A stretch of 64,000 nucleotides of DNA from Methanobacterium sp. GTDB taxonomy: Archaea; Methanobacteriota; Methanobacteria; Methanobacteriales; Methanobacteriaceae. Below the pieces are notes generated by a model that saw only the letters and a program-made list of their open reading frames with translations, did no database searches and was not told where the DNA came from. The stretch spans positions 148,223-212,222 of the forward strand of contig JADFDH010000003.1 in the NCBI GenBank assembly GCA_018263005.1, read 5' to 3'. Both the position numbers and the translations under genes were made by a program. Below are positions 37,668-46,780 of the stretch, in pieces. Position 1 is the stretch's first letter. Each line of letters starts with the position of its first letter.

Positions 37668-40600
37668 TTAAAAAGTTGAAGTACTGGGATGCTGGTCTAT
37701 TAGGTTTTCATTTCCATATATTGGCCGTGGATTGGTGCTTGACCAGTCACTCCAGTAGTTACCGGTGTTTGCCTGGTAGAAGGCGTTACTAGATCCGTTC
37801 TGTGCCAATGCCTGTAATGGGTTGGATATGAAGTTATTCTGATAAACTATGGTGTTAGTTGCTCCGTCGAGTACTATTCCTGCCCAGGTGTTATTCTGTA
37901 GAGCGTTGTTGTTGATAGTGTTTCCGTTGGAAGTATTTACCACATATACTCCCATCTGACTACCAGATACTGTGTTTAATCCGTTTATATTATTACTGTC
38001 TGCGTTGTCCAAAGCTATACCTGCGAAGGTGTTACCTGCTACTGTGTTGCCACTGATGGTGTTACCATTGGCATTTCTCGCGAGAATACCTATCACTCCA
38101 TTATTAGATATTGCGGTGTTGCTGGTTATCTGGTTATTAGTTGAACCATCGATGTAAATTCCGGTGTCCTGATTATCATGGATGTTATTACCGGTTATGG
38201 TGTTAGAGTTGGAGTTATTAACTATGTACAGTCCTTCCAGATTACCGGATATGTTATTGGAACTGTTTATGGTGTTACAGATAGAATTGTCAAAACATAC
38301 ACCCGCCCAACTGTTAATTTGGATGTTATTGTTTGAGATGATGTTAAATCCTGAATCACGTAAATAAACACCTATGATGCCATTGTTGGATATGGCAACA
38401 TTATCTATGATCTCATTGACCGAAGAATTGTTTATAAAGCTAATACCAATGTTAGTGTTACCCGTTATAGTATTTCCGCTTATAGTATTATCCTCAGAAG
38501 AGTTGGTCAGATTGATACCCTCCTGATTAGCAATGATGAAGTTACCTCCATTTATGTTATTATCATCAGCGTTATCCAATGCCAGCCCAGACCAGCCATT
38601 TCCTTGAATGTTATTACCAGAAATGGTATTAGTATCTGAGTCACGGATAAGAACTCCGATCAAACCATTGTTAGTTATCGCCGGGTTTCCGGAGATGTTA
38701 TTACTTGTTGAACCGTTTAATATGATTATTCCCGCATCATTGTTGTTAGTTATGTTATTACCAGAGATTATGTTACCATTAGCACTATTAACTAAATAAA
38801 CACCCTCCACATTACCAGATATGTTATTACTTCCATTGATGATGTTACCAGTGGAGTTATCTACACCAATACCCAGCCAACCATTATTCAATATGGTATT
38901 ACCAGATATGGTGTTGGTGTTGCCGTTCTGGATATAAACCCCCATGAAATTACTGGATATTGCATTATCGGTTATATGACAGTTATTAGTAGAATTTAAG
39001 TAAACTCCGAAAGCATTAGTAGCACCAGTGATTGTGAAACCGTCGATACTTGATCCCCAGCCTGAACTGTTAATGGTGAACACTGATAAATTAGGGTTTA
39101 ATGCTTGCACGGTTACTGCTCCCATAGCTTGTATTGTTAAATTTTTATCCACCAGTACATTTTCGGTGTAAATCCCATCATTCACCTGTAATGTATCCCC
39201 ACTAATTGATTGATCCACCGCTTCTTGGATGGTATCAAAATATGTTCCAGTCCTAACTAACAAAACATTACCAGTCTCTCCCGGTGTCCAGGTTACCTGG
39301 TCTAGCCAGGCGCAGTCTGAACCTACGCTTATGCTGCCGTCTTTGGTGTAATCCCAGTCTAGATTATGAGTCCCTGCGCCAAGATAGTAACTTTGATAAG
39401 TCCAATCTACTTCTCCACTAATAGTATTAAGAACACTACCATTATCTGAGAACGTGAATTTATCAAACGTAGGTTGAGAAGAAACCTTCCACCAGAAACT
39501 AATAGTCCCCGGACCCTCAACACTCGTCCAAAGAGGACAATAAGCATCATCATTCGCATCACCACTCTGTGCCGCGTCACTACCATCATGATTTACAGCG
39601 TATTGTCCATACCAACTACTAACTCCCGCAGTACCAAATAATAACGATTGATTATCTAAAGCATCCTGCAAAGAAATAGGCGTCCAAACTACCCAGTCCA
39701 CCCATCCACAATCACTTCCTATACTAACACTACCATCCTTCACATACCTCCATTCCAAAGTATGATAACCATCATCCAAGAAGTAAGATTGGTATTGCCA
39801 ACCAGTCTCACCACTAATCTGGCTCAGTGTATAATAATCATCCAAGAAATACAACTTATCATTCGGATCAGATGACACTTTCCAATAAAAACTAATAATC
39901 CCCGGTCCATCAACATTAGTACGCAAAACCGAGATCTCATTATCACTTAAATCACCACTCTGCGCAGCATCAGAACCATCATAATTCTGAATCAACTGCC
40001 CAAACCAAACACTACTACCAGAAGAACCATAAGAATCCCAAATTAACTGAGAATTATCCAAAGCCTCAGCCAATGATATAGTAGAGGGTGTCCAGGTTAC
40101 TTTATCCACCCAGCCACAATCAGAACCAAGACTTACACTGTTGTCTTTTATGTATTCCCAAGTTAGGGTGTGTGAACCTGGTGTTGTGATGGTGTAAGTT
40201 ACCGGTGCCCAGTCCTGCTCACCACTAATATAATATATGACACTAATATCATCCATGAACCTTAAATAGTCACAATTAGCTTCGGATGAAACCTTCCAAT
40301 AGAAGGTGAAGGTTCCAGGACCTTGAACAACAATCCACATCTGTGAATAATCACTATTAGTTATCTCCCCACTCTGAGCAGCATCCCCACCAAAATAAGA
40401 TGTGCTAGACTGCCCATACCAGCCATGATACCCTGTTCCTATGTATAGGGAGGTGTCCAGAGCTTCTGGTAAAGTAGCAGTTGAATCAGGCGTCCAAACT
40501 ACCCAGTCCACCCAACCACAATCAGAACCATTGCTTATGATGCCGTCTTTTATGTATTCCCAACTGAGAGTGTGTGTTCCTGGTGTTGTGATGGTGTAAG

Positions 40601-41798
40601 TTACCGGTGCCCAGTCCTGCTCACCACTTATGGAATAAATGATAGATCCATTATCCAGGAATCTTAATTGATCATAATAATACTCACATGAAACCTTCCA
40701 ATCAAAACTGAAGGTTCCCGGCCCTTGAACAGTAGTTGACATAACAGATGATTGGGAATTACTTATCTCCCCACTCTGAGCAGCATCATCAGCTAAATAT
40801 GTAGTAGAGGACTGTCCATACCAATTATTATTTCCACTTGCATAGAAATCCAAATAATTATTATCCACAGCCTCAGGTATTGTGGCGGTTACAGTAGGTG
40901 ACCAGTATACCCAGTCCACCCATCCACAATCAGAACCATTGCTTATGATGCTGTCTTTTATGTATTCCCAACTGAGAGTGTGTGATCCGGGTGTTGTGAT
41001 GGTATAGGTTACAGGTGTCCAGTTCTGCTCACCACTTATGGAATAAATGATAGATCCATTATCCAGGAATCTTAATTGATCATAATAATACTCACATGAA
41101 ACCTTCCAATCAAAACTGAAGGTTCCCGGCCCTTGAACAGTAGTTGACATAACTGATGATTGGGAATTACTTATCTCCCCACTCTGAGCAGCATCATCAG
41201 TCAAAAATACAGTGGTAGACTGCCCATACCAATAACCATCTCCACTGTATCCGAAATCTAGATTAAAGTTATCTAAAGCCTCAGGCAATGTGGCGGTTAC
41301 AGTAGGTGACCAGTATACCCAGTCCACCCAACCACAATCAGATCCTACACTTTGGCTGCCATCTTTAGCATATGTCCATTCTAGGGTGTGTGTCCCGGCT
41401 CCTAAACTATAGGTTTGATAGGTCCAGTCTACTTCTCCGCTTATGCTTTGTAAAGCTATGCCGTTGTCTCGGAATGTTAAAAAATCATAATTATATTCTG
41501 ATGAGACCTTCCAATAAAAAATGAGGGTCCCCGGTCCTTGGACAACAGTGTTCATCTGGGTTGTTTCAGATTCACTGATATCTCCGCTCTGAGCGGCATC
41601 TGAACCATAATAGCTGGTGGTTGATTCTGCAAACCAGATGTTTCCATTTGCCCCACTAGTATCAACATCTAAATTATAATTATCTATTGCTTCTTTTAAA
41701 GTAGGATCATCAGCAAAAGCTGTTCCTGATGCTATTATACTAAAAAATATACTAAATAAAATAAGTAAAATCTGTTTTTTTATTTCCATCCCCCCCAT
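37668..41798 (-). CDS. Giant secreted adhesin: six jelly-roll-like repeats on the beta-helix stalk
   Basis: A 1376-residue surface protein. Signal peptide ending at GTAFA near residue 29. Then six tandem domains of about 130 residues, each with WYGQS, DAAQSG, QGPGTFSFDWKVS, YDQLRFLDNGS, ISGEQDW, HTLSWEYIKDG and SDCGWVDWV; these beta-sandwich repeats probably bind carbohydrate or protein, with no catalytic residues seen. From about residue 830 the common beta-helix stalk and tail follow (HPSTSTF). The apparent ATG at 41798 lies within a G-rich site: the run of seven G at 41790-41796 directly abuts the second ATG (41789), and an in-frame ATA at 41783 stands six bases after it and gives a compact MKKQ-type signal peptide. 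The true start is therefore open. Repeats 2 and 3 are nearly identical in DNA. Confidence 0.88.
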   Translation of the reverse strand: MGGMEIKKQILLILFSIFFSIIASGTAFADDPTLKEAIDNYNLDVDTSGANGNIWFAESTTSYYGSDAAQSGDISESETTQMNTVVQGPGTLIFYWKVSSEYNYDFLTFRDNGIALQSISGEVDWTYQTYSLGAGTHTLEWTYAKDGSQSVGSDCGWVDWVYWSPTVTATLPEALDNFNLDFGYSGDGYWYGQSTTVFLTDDAAQSGEISNSQSSVMSTTVQGPGTFSFDWKVSCEYYYDQLRFLDNGSIIYSISGEQNWTPVTYTITTPGSHTLSWEYIKDSIISNGSDCGWVDWVYWSPTVTATIPEAVDNNYLDFYASGNNNWYGQSSTTYLADDAAQSGEISNSQSSVMSTTVQGPGTFSFDWKVSCEYYYDQLRFLDNGSIIYSISGEQDWAPVTYTITTPGTHTLSWEYIKDGIISNGSDCGWVDWVVWTPDSTATLPEALDTSLYIGTGYHGWYGQSSTSYFGGDAAQSGEITNSDYSQMWIVVQGPGTFTFYWKVSSEANCDYLRFMDDISVIYYISGEQDWAPVTYTITTPGSHTLTWEYIKDNSVSLGSDCGWVDKVTWTPSTISLAEALDNSQLIWDSYGSSGSSVWFGQLIQNYDGSDAAQSGDLSDNEISVLRTNVDGPGIISFYWKVSSDPNDKLYFLDDYYTLSQISGETGWQYQSYFLDDGYHTLEWRYVKDGSVSIGSDCGWVDWVVWTPISLQDALDNQSLLFGTAGVSSWYGQYAVNHDGSDAAQSGDANDDAYCPLWTSVEGPGTISFWWKVSSQPTFDKFTFSDNGSVLNTISGEVDWTYQSYYLGAGTHNLDWDYTKDGSISVGSDCAWLDQVTWTPGETGNVLLVRTGTYFDTIQEAVDQSISGDTLQVNDGIYTENVLVDKNLTIQAMGAVTVQALNPNLSVFTINSSGWGSSIDGFTITGATNAFGVYLNSTNNCHITDNAISSNFMGVYIQNGNTNTISGNTILNNGWLGIGVDNSTGNIINGSNNISGNVEGVYLVNSANGNIISGNNITNNNDAGIIILNGSTSNNISGNPAITNNGLIGVLIRDSDTNTISGNNIQGNGWSGLALDNADDNNINGGNFIIANQEGINLTNSSEDNTISGNTITGNTNIGISFINNSSVNEIIDNVAISNNGIIGVYLRDSGFNIISNNNIQINSWAGVCFDNSICNTINSSNNISGNLEGLYIVNNSNSNTITGNNIHDNQDTGIYIDGSTNNQITSNTAISNNGVIGILARNANGNTISGNTVAGNTFAGIALDNADSNNINGLNTVSGSQMGVYVVNTSNGNTINNNALQNNTWAGIVLDGATNTIVYQNNFISNPLQALAQNGSSNAFYQANTGNYWSDWSSTNPRPIYGNENLIDQHPSTSTF
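40540..41210. repeat. Tandem near-identical domain repeats inside the jelly-roll adhesin
   Basis: The segments around 40555-40793 and 40949-41193 are almost the same for about 235 bases; the core from about 40620 to 40792 differs from its partner at about one position. They code for equivalent parts of two neighbouring jelly-roll-like domains. A third, more diverged copy begins near 40140. Confidence 0.8.
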
Positions 41799-41918
41799 AT
41801 ATCATGAATATTAGTCAGTAATGACTTAATGAATGATATGCTTTAATAACATAAAAATGTTTCCATTTAACATTCCATGAAAAATTGAGAAAAAAGAAAC
41901 TAAAAAATTAGAATAATT

Positions 41919-41936
41919 AAAAAAAAAGAAGAAAAA
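41919..41936 (-). terminator. T-tract terminator candidate
   Basis: A-rich run on the plus strand, T-rich on the coding strand, about 20 bases after the stop of the gene at 41956. Confidence 0.4.
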
Positions 41937-41955
41937 TTTTGTCCCTATTTTATAA

Positions 41956-44900
41956 TTAAAAAGGTGTGGTTCTGGGATACTGATCAGTTAATCCTTCATT
42001 TCCTGCTATAGGTCTTGGATTTGTTGATGCCCAGTCACTCCAGTAGTTACCGGTGGTGGTTTGGTAGAATGCGTTGCCGGAACCATTCTGGGCTAATGCC
42101 TGTAATGGGTTGTTAGTGAAGTTGTTATGATGTACTGTGGTGTTAGTTGCGGTGTCCAGGACTATTCCAGCCCAGGTGTTATTCTGTACGGTGTTGCCCG
42201 TTATTGTGTTTCCATTGGAGGTATTTACTAAGTAAACTCCCATTTGACTGCCAGATATTATGTTTGTTCCGTTTATATTGTTATTATCCGAGTTGTCCAG
42301 TGCTATACCGGTCCATCCGTTACTTGTCAATGTGTTTCCACTGATGGTGTTACTATTAGCGTTTCTAAGTAGTATTCCTATGATGTTGTTACTGGATATA
42401 GCTGTGTTGGTGTTTATCTGGTTTCCGGTGGAAGAATCTATGTATATTCCTGTGTCGGTATTGTTATGTATGTTATTTCCTCCGATGGTGTTGTTATTGG
42501 AGTTGTTAACCAGGTAAAGGCCTTCCATATTACCGGATATGTTGTTGGAACTGTTTATGGTGTTTCCCGGTGCGTTGTCGAAGCATACTCCCACCCAACT
42601 GTTATTCTGGATGGTGTTACCCGATACGGTGTTGGTACCGGAATCTCTTAAGAATACGCCTATTATTCCATTGTTGGATATGCTGGTGTTGCCGGTGATG
42701 TAATTTCCACTGGAACTGTTGATCAAGCTTATTCCTATGTTATCATTATCTGTTATGGAGTTCCCGGTGATGGTGTTACCTGCTGAACCGGTTAAGTGTA
42801 ATCCTTCCTGGTTCCCGCTTATTATATTGGCACCGTTTATGGTGTTTCCATCTGAGTTATCCAGGGCTATTCCGGCCCAGCCATTATTTCCTATGATGTT
42901 GCCGGTGATGTTGTTGGTATCTGAATCCCTTATCATTATTCCAATGACTCCGTTTTGTGATATGGCTGTGTTTCCGATTATATTATTTCCTATGGAACCG
43001 GATAGTATGTTTATTCCGTTTCCGGTGTTTTCATGGATATTGTTTGCTTCTATTGTGTTGTAGTTGGAGCTGTTTGCTATGTATAATCCTTCCGGGTTGT
43101 TGTTTATTTCATTACCGTTTATATTATTGGATATGGCATGGTCTAATATGATTGCTGCTCCGGTGTTTCCGTAGATATGGTTACCATGTATGGTGTTTAT
43201 GTTGGAATCGAATAGTTTGATCCCGGCATAATTGGCGGTTATGGTGTTCCCGATGAGTTTGCAGTCCAGGGTGTTGTTTAAGTATATTCCATTGGAATTG
43301 GTGGCTCCTCTTATGGTGAGTCCTTCTATCTGTGATCCTCTGCCGTCTGTTGTTACGGTTATGGTGGGGTTGTTGGGATTTGCAGCAGTGATGGTTACTG
43401 TCCCATCATTGGCTGTTCTGATGAGTAGTTGTTTGTTCACGGTGAGGTTTTCGGTGTAGGTTACTGGGCTGCCGCTGTTTCCGTGGAGCATGATTATGTC
43501 ATTGGGTGATGCCAGGTTTATTGCAGCCTGTATACTTCCGCCCATGTAAACATCTCGGGTTGTACCGGTGAAGGGGAATGATTTCCATTCGTTATATGCA
43601 TTGTTTAATAGTGCGGTGAACTCTCCGGTTGCTTTCAGGTTACCGGCTCTGCTGGGATGGTCATCTCCGGTGGGATAGGCCAGAGTGTTTTGACTGGTGC
43701 CTACCTGATGCTGAACTTCCCCGTTCCATATACGGTGATGGTTACCCGTCGCCCAGTTAAGGTCATTGGTGTTGGCGTTTCCACCGTTACTGGTCAGTAC
43801 ATTGTAGAAGTCAAATACGAACACGTTCTTATAGGGGTAATTGTCTAACCAGTCATTTACTAACCAGTTATTGAAGTATCTGGCGTTTGCTGCGTAGGTT
43901 GAGTCCCTTAGAGGTGGTGCGGTTACGATTACGAACATTTTATCCTGTCTGGTTTTGAAGTACTCTAAAAGGTCTATATAGATTCCCTTGGCATTGGCCA
44001 CGGTATGGTATGCTGATCCACAGCTCTGCCCCCTAAGTGGGTTTGCTCCAATGGCTGGTACGGGATCATTGATATTTCCCTTTAAAGCTGAGTTGGGATA
44101 GCAGGATTTGAACATGATTATTTCATTCTCACCACCAGGGTCGGTGGCTAAACGTGAATATGCTGAGTTCTGACCACTTTCAGCGTATAGTGCTGCTAGG
44201 TAGGTGGCGCTGTCCGGTCCCCGGAACCATTCCCACCAGTTGCCTATGTCGGTGCTGCTTCCGATTCCATCCGGTCCCCAGCCATAGTTGGTGTCGCTTA
44301 CGAAATAGTTATTATTTCTCAGGGAGATTCCTAATCCCCCGTTACCATCGGAAAGCCAGTTTTCACCACAGGAGTGGTGTATAAATATAAGTTTAGTGGT
44401 ATCCTCTGGTGGGTCGGTGCTGCTGTAGAGGCTCTGATACCAGGCTTCAGCTGCTACATCATCATAGGGTGTGGTCTGGCTGGCCGTGGGCCAGGTGGCT
44501 GTCCAGTCACCGACGAATGCGGAGTAGCCGCCGTCGTTTCTCCATATTTCCGCTCCGTTGTAGGTGTTTGATTCGGTTATGGGCACCCAGTTCTGGGAGT
44601 CTGCCTGGGTGAAGGTGGTGGCTCCGTCTAAGAATTCATCCACCAGGTCTACTACGGTGGTTCCCTGATAATTCCCATAATAAGCTGTGGAGTAATAATT
44701 AGCCCCGGCTCCGGTGAACATTAGTGAGAAGTTGTAGATAGTTTCGGTGGGATTGGCCACTTCATCGGCTCCTACCCAGCCGGTGGAGAAGCAGGCATGG
44801 GATAATATTACGGGTATGTTGGATTTGCTGGGCATGGTAACAGGATCGGTGTACCATCCTTCTCTTATCTGGTTTCCAATACCCCATACAAATCCATCTG

Positions 44901-45249
44901 AACCTACTAATGCGAAGGGTGGGCTGGCTGGTCCGCCGTTTAAATCATAGTTGCCTGATTGGTATCCGCCATGTCCCAGGTAGATGATGGCGTCGGCGTT
45001 GTACATTCCTTTCATTATATTCTTGGTGGTTGCATCGTCCTGGTACAGTTCTAATACTTCATATCCCTCATCTTCCAATGCATCCGCAGTCTCCTGTGCT
45101 TCAGGTAGCATATCTGATAAGCTGCTGTCTCCATCTGCTATGATCAGAACATGGGCTTCTGAAGTGGGTATGGATAAGGTTATGATGAAAAAAAGACTGG
45201 TTAACAGGACGAATATAAGGTTTTTCCTCTTCATTATAGCTGTTATCAT
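41956..45249 (-). CDS. Secreted clan CD protease-like plus SGNH-like esterase adhesin on the beta-helix stalk
   Basis: A 1097-residue surface protein with two enzyme-like heads. Signal peptide to about residue 32. Residues 33-285 look like a gingipain/caspase-type clan CD fold: VLIIADGD start, YLGHGG with His93 and LSHACFS with Cys153, the His-Gly and Ala-Cys dyad of that clan. Residues about 285-555 look like an SGNH/GDSL-type hydrolase: FIHHSCGENW (Ser293), KSCYPNS and GDDHPS (Asp530, His531). The stalk and tail (YPRTTPF) follow. The ATG has GGGG five bases upstream. A dual protease and esterase is plausible, for instance to cut and deacylate surface polymers, but both calls rest on short motifs. 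The Cys in HHSCG next to the proposed serine is unusual. Confidence 0.85.
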   Translation of the reverse strand: MITAIMKRKNLIFVLLTSLFFIITLSIPTSEAHVLIIADGDSSLSDMLPEAQETADALEDEGYEVLELYQDDATTKNIMKGMYNADAIIYLGHGGYQSGNYDLNGGPASPPFALVGSDGFVWGIGNQIREGWYTDPVTMPSKSNIPVILSHACFSTGWVGADEVANPTETIYNFSLMFTGAGANYYSTAYYGNYQGTTVVDLVDEFLDGATTFTQADSQNWVPITESNTYNGAEIWRNDGGYSAFVGDWTATWPTASQTTPYDDVAAEAWYQSLYSSTDPPEDTTKLIFIHHSCGENWLSDGNGGLGISLRNNNYFVSDTNYGWGPDGIGSSTDIGNWWEWFRGPDSATYLAALYAESGQNSAYSRLATDPGGENEIIMFKSCYPNSALKGNINDPVPAIGANPLRGQSCGSAYHTVANAKGIYIDLLEYFKTRQDKMFVIVTAPPLRDSTYAANARYFNNWLVNDWLDNYPYKNVFVFDFYNVLTSNGGNANTNDLNWATGNHHRIWNGEVQHQVGTSQNTLAYPTGDDHPSRAGNLKATGEFTALLNNAYNEWKSFPFTGTTRDVYMGGSIQAAINLASPNDIIMLHGNSGSPVTYTENLTVNKQLLIRTANDGTVTITAANPNNPTITVTTDGRGSQIEGLTIRGATNSNGIYLNNTLDCKLIGNTITANYAGIKLFDSNINTIHGNHIYGNTGAAIILDHAISNNINGNEINNNPEGLYIANSSNYNTIEANNIHENTGNGINILSGSIGNNIIGNTAISQNGVIGIMIRDSDTNNITGNIIGNNGWAGIALDNSDGNTINGANIISGNQEGLHLTGSAGNTITGNSITDNDNIGISLINSSSGNYITGNTSISNNGIIGVFLRDSGTNTVSGNTIQNNSWVGVCFDNAPGNTINSSNNISGNMEGLYLVNNSNNNTIGGNNIHNNTDTGIYIDSSTGNQINTNTAISSNNIIGILLRNANSNTISGNTLTSNGWTGIALDNSDNNNINGTNIISGSQMGVYLVNTSNGNTITGNTVQNNTWAGIVLDTATNTTVHHNNFTNNPLQALAQNGSGNAFYQTTTGNYWSDWASTNPRPIAGNEGLTDQYPRTTPF

Positions 45250-45468
45250 TTAATCCCCATTAATTTTTATCAGTTTATGAGTTATAATTATTATAATCTG
45301 AGTTGTTTTTCTCTATTCACTTTCATATAATACTATCTGTGAAAAAAAATAGACCATATATTAGCTGATTTGCTAGAAAAGAAGAGATAATATGTTATAA
45401 ATAATATGTTAAGCCTATAATAAATTATTAAAAATCTTTTTAGAGCAATATAATAGGTATTATTATAG

Positions 45469-45489
45469 AAAAATAAAAAAAATAAAAAA
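45469..45489 (-). terminator. T-tract terminator candidate
   Basis: A-rich run on the plus strand just after the stop codon of the pseudomurein-binding gene, giving T-tracts on its coding strand. Confidence 0.4.
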
Positions 45490-45499
45490 TTTTATATTA

Positions 45500-46780
45500 T
45501 TAGAATGGTAGTTCTGCGTAGGTTCCTTTTAGTGTGTAGCTGTTGAGATCCCAGTTGTTTATGGCTCCGAAACTGTTATAATCACTTATAGCATCAGCGT
45601 AGTACCAGCTTCCATCAACATATAACTGTGCCCATACATGTCCGAATAATCCGTCGGAGAACTTACAGGTTCCGTGCTGGTATCTGGCAGGGATTCCCAC
45701 TGCTCTGGCCAGCGCAACGACCAGGTGGCTATGGTCACAGCAATTCGCTGTTCTGGAGCTTAAAGCTCCTAAAGCTCCTTTTTGTGTGTTGTAGTAGTAA
45801 CTGTAGGATAAGTTGTCTCTGACCCAGTTGAATATGGCCTCTGCTTTATCATAGGTACTGGTTAGACCTGCGGTTATTGAATTGGCCAATGATTTTATGG
45901 TGGAACTGGTTGAGGGTGCGTCTTCCGTGGCTTGTAAGTACTGTGATAGGGATGCTGAACTGGATGATGTACTCCAGGGAGCTACGGTTACGGTGTTGGG
46001 TAATCGGTTGTTGGTGCCGTAGAATATTAACACTTTAGAGAAGCTGTAGATCAGTGATTCATATCTGATTTTTCCAAGAGAACTGGTCACGAAGTTGGGT
46101 AATCGTCCGTTGGTGTTTATGAAGTTGTTTAAACTGGTGGCTAATTTCACATACTCAGTTTTAGTTAGAGTTCCTGATTTTACTGTTTGTGAAGGGCTGG
46201 TTGCATTGTTCACATTTTTCAGTGCGATGGGACTGGTTGAACCAGTGTTTAGGTTTACTATACCCTGGCTTAGTAACTGTAAAAATTGTGGTGTGCTGAT
46301 ACGTTGACCTGCTATGGTTACGTAGTTGGGTAATCGTTTGTTGGTATCAATAAAATTCTTAACATTGGATGCTGACTGGGTAAGTTGGCTAATGGTTACG
46401 GATAATGATGAACTAGAACTACTGGAACTACTAGAACTGCCAGAACTACTAGAACTACTAGAACTACTGGAACTACTAGAACTACTGGAACTACTAGAAC
46501 TACTGGAACTACTAGAACTACTGGAACTACTGTTTTGTTCCATGTAGGGCAGGAAATCGTTTATTGGTATTTGTTGTCCTGATATAGTTACATAGTTAGG
46601 TAGTCGGTTATTTGTTTCCTGGAAATCGTTCACACGGTTGGTGGCATCTTGAATCTGCGCCGCGGTGTAAGCATTTCCATTAATTGTTGTTTGGCTGGTG
46701 TCTGTTGCAAATGAGCAACTGGATATTACTGCAAAAGAAAATAGTAATATTCCTAATACTATTAATAAATTTCTCTTAAT
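45500..46780 (-). CDS. Pseudomurein-binding repeat protein with transglutaminase-like domain
   Basis: Secreted wall protein of about 426 residues. It has a signal peptide (KRNLLIVLGILLFSF), one pseudomurein-binding repeat (ATNRVNDFQETNNRLPNYVT), a run of serines, then three more repeats or partial repeats (NRLPNYV, GRLPNFV, NRLPNTV), and a C-terminal transglutaminase-like domain with Cys in NCCDHSH, His in GHVWAQ and Asp in YADAISD. The architecture is that of pseudomurein endoisopeptidase-like proteins, so it may cut or remodel the pseudomurein peptide bridges of the cell's own wall. I place the start at the ATT at 46780, seven bases after GGAGG. The conventional upstream start (46837) would put this ribosome binding site inside the gene and add a polar 19-residue extension before the signal peptide. 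It ends in LPF. Confidence 0.9.
   Translation of the reverse strand: MKRNLLIVLGILLFSFAVISSCSFATDTSQTTINGNAYTAAQIQDATNRVNDFQETNNRLPNYVTISGQQIPINDFLPYMEQNSSSSSSSSSSSSSSSSSSSSSSSSSSSSSSGSSSSSSSSSSSLSVTISQLTQSASNVKNFIDTNKRLPNYVTIAGQRISTPQFLQLLSQGIVNLNTGSTSPIALKNVNNATSPSQTVKSGTLTKTEYVKLATSLNNFINTNGRLPNFVTSSLGKIRYESLIYSFSKVLIFYGTNNRLPNTVTVAPWSTSSSSASLSQYLQATEDAPSTSSTIKSLANSITAGLTSTYDKAEAIFNWVRDNLSYSYYYNTQKGALGALSSRTANCCDHSHLVVALARAVGIPARYQHGTCKFSDGLFGHVWAQLYVDGSWYYADAISDYNSFGAINNWDLNSYTLKGTYAELPF
46411..46531. repeat. 9-base tandem repeat coding a poly-serine linker
   Basis: About 13 copies of GAACTACT(A/G) on the plus strand, often as an 18-base alternating unit; on the coding strand they read AGT AGT TC(C/T), giving a run of about 40 serines. 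Each 9-base step adds or removes three residues without breaking the frame. Confidence 0.9.

Noticed and set aside
45500..46780. Prophage endoisopeptidase (PeiP/PeiW) as the origin of the pseudomurein-binding protein
   Set aside because: It has a signal peptide, and no phage genes lie nearby, so a cellular wall protein is the simpler reading.
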